A stretch of DNA of 7,762 nucleotides from JAQVQN01 sp964557205 (lineage in GTDB: Bacteria; Verrucomicrobiota; Kiritimatiellia; RFP12; UBA1067), in assembly GCA_964557205.1 (NCBI GenBank), contig CAZKZI010000145.1, positions 1-7,762 of the forward strand, read 5' to 3'. The notes beneath the pieces were generated by a model that ran no database searches, was not told the DNA's origin, and was given only the letters and a program-made list of their open reading frames with translations. A program made the position numbers and the translations under genes. This document shows positions 6,934 through 7,762 of this stretch, in pieces. The stretch's first letter is position 1. Each line of letters begins with the position of its first letter.

Positions 6934-6951
6934 CGCCAGAGAGCGTTTTTT
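6932..6951 (+). terminator. Weak hairpin plus T-run between MBL and SDR genes
   Basis: AACGC (6932-6936) pairs with GCGTT (6943-6947) around a 6-nt loop and is followed at once by more T residues (T-run 6946-6951). It begins within the MBL stop codon. A 5-bp stem is short for an intrinsic terminator, so partial termination, an RNA-stabilising stem, or chance are all possible. Confidence 0.3.
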
Positions 6952-6973
6952 AGGACACAACGGAGTTGATTTA

Positions 6974-7762
6974 ATGAATGTAAATTTGCACGGCAAGGTA
7001 GCGATGGTGACTGGCGCGGCGCGCGGGATCGGCAAGGCCATTGCCGATATGCTGGCCGCGAACGGCGCGCGGGTGGCTTATACGGACATCAACGAAGACG
7101 GTGCCAAGCAGGCGGCGGCGGCCAGTCCCGGCTGCGTGACCCGGCGGCTGGACGTGACGAGCCAGACTGACATCGATGCGGTGGTTCGGTGGATGTGCGA
7201 AACGCTTGGTGGTATCGACATTCTCATCAACAATGCCGGCGTGAACACGGCCAAAAATCGCGTCACGCTCGAACAGTTTCCACAGGAAGAATGGGACTGG
7301 ATCCTGAACACCGACCTGACCGGCTGCTACCGGGTGACCAAAGCCGTAGTCCCGGTTATGTTCGCGCGGGGGTCTGGCCGGATTGTCAATGTCGCATCGG
7401 TCTTCGGTCTGGTTCCGGCGCGGCTGCAGTGCGCTTTCGTGGCGGCCAAAGCCGGCGTGGTGAACCTGACCAAAGCCATGGCTTTGGAGTTCGCCGAGCG
7501 GGGGGTTCTGGTCAACGCCATCGCGCCTGGCTCGATCCCGACCGACGGCGGGGTGCAAGATCAGCTGTTTGCGGGTAAGGATCCGATCATGAAGGGGCGT
7601 CTGGAGGGCATGCTGTCCCATATCCCCCTTCACCGTTTCGGGAAATGCGAGGATATCGCCAATGCGACGCTGTTTCTCGTGGCGCCGGAAAACGACTATG
7701 TCACCGGTTCGGTTCTGACCGTGGACGGCGGCTGGACAGCGGGATATTCGAGGGATTTCTAA
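6974..7762 (+). CDS. Short-chain dehydrogenase/reductase family protein with altered catalytic tetrad
   Basis: This is a 262-aa classical SDR, complete, with its stop at the last base of the window. The cofactor loop is TGAARGIG (residues 13-20). Asp38 after the second strand (AYTDIN) suggests NAD+ over NADP+. Asp60 (LDVT) and NNAG (86-89) complete the Rossmann signature; PGSIPT and the C-terminal TVDGG are in place. The active site is unusual: Ser142 (VASVFG) and Lys159 are present, but the catalytic Tyr is Phe155 (FVAAK instead of YxxxK), and the usual Asn of NLxG is Asp114 (TDLTG). A GGAG (6962-6965) sits 8 nt before the ATG. Relatives include sugar and gluconate dehydrogenases, and the neighbours suggest a sugar or sugar-acid substrate. 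With Tyr lost it may be slow, use other chemistry, or be a non-catalytic binding protein. Confidence 0.85.
   Translation: MNVNLHGKVAMVTGAARGIGKAIADMLAANGARVAYTDINEDGAKQAAAASPGCVTRRLDVTSQTDIDAVVRWMCETLGGIDILINNAGVNTAKNRVTLEQFPQEEWDWILNTDLTGCYRVTKAVVPVMFARGSGRIVNVASVFGLVPARLQCAFVAAKAGVVNLTKAMALEFAERGVLVNAIAPGSIPTDGGVQDQLFAGKDPIMKGRLEGMLSHIPLHRFGKCEDIANATLFLVAPENDYVTGSVLTVDGGWTAGYSRDF

Noticed and set aside
6247..7041. 264-aa open frame on the - strand over the MBL gene
   Set aside because: It covers the HxHxDH coding region in antisense and shows no motif of its own.
6971..7633. Long open frame on the - strand across the SDR gene
   Set aside because: It lies antisense to all the SDR motifs and its composition is typical of a mirror frame; no domain is visible.
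1..7762. CRISPR array, insertion sequence, tRNA or rRNA
   Set aside because: No regularly spaced repeats, transposase-like frames, terminal inverted repeats with target duplications or RNA-gene signatures were seen on reading through; the gene scar at about 1300 has no flanking mobile element.

Overview
The window (7,762 bp, GC-rich apart from one AT-rich divergent promoter region) looks like a plant-polysaccharide utilisation locus from a Gram-negative bacterium. Secreted or periplasmic carbohydrate enzymes sit next to a XylR-type regulator (a LacI-like sensor joined to an AraC-type DNA-binding domain) and a GH127-type enzyme. This combination is common in the PVC group (Lentisphaerota, Kiritimatiellota, Verrucomicrobiota, Planctomycetota). 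That placement is inference; there is no rRNA or other phylogenetic marker here.

Left arm (49-1674, + strand): a secreted alpha/beta-hydrolase (probable carbohydrate esterase or prolyl-oligopeptidase-like hydrolase) overlaps by ATGA the start of a GH28/pectate-lyase-like gene. That second gene is cut off after 67 codons. It is joined, out of frame, to about 100 codons from the interior of a different right-handed beta-helix protein. The composite is a gene scar, and the tail of the regulator gene begins just beyond it.

Centre (1675-3174): the XylR-like regulator is on the - strand and diverges from a + strand catabolic operon. The AT-rich gap between them (2908-3018) carries a perfect 9-bp inverted repeat, a 22-bp-spaced direct repeat, short palindromes and a convincing promoter for the regulator that would give a nearly leaderless mRNA. 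The GH127 transcript appears to have a 5' leader of about 150 nt.

Right arm (3175-7762, + strand): a 958-aa secreted GH127 (DUF1680) beta-L-arabinofuranosidase-like enzyme with the Glu/Cys/Cys-Cys zinc-thiolate residues and a roughly 300-residue C-terminal extension that I do not recognise; a UlaG-like metallo-beta-lactamase-fold hydrolase; and an SDR oxidoreductase ending exactly at the window edge. A working model is that the GH127 enzyme releases a sugar (L-arabinose or similar) outside the cytoplasm, and the SDR and the lactonase-like hydrolase then act on it or on its lactone inside, under control of the XylR-like regulator. The SDR has Phe where the catalytic Tyr is expected, so its role in this scheme is uncertain. 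No mobile element, CRISPR array, tRNA or rRNA was seen.
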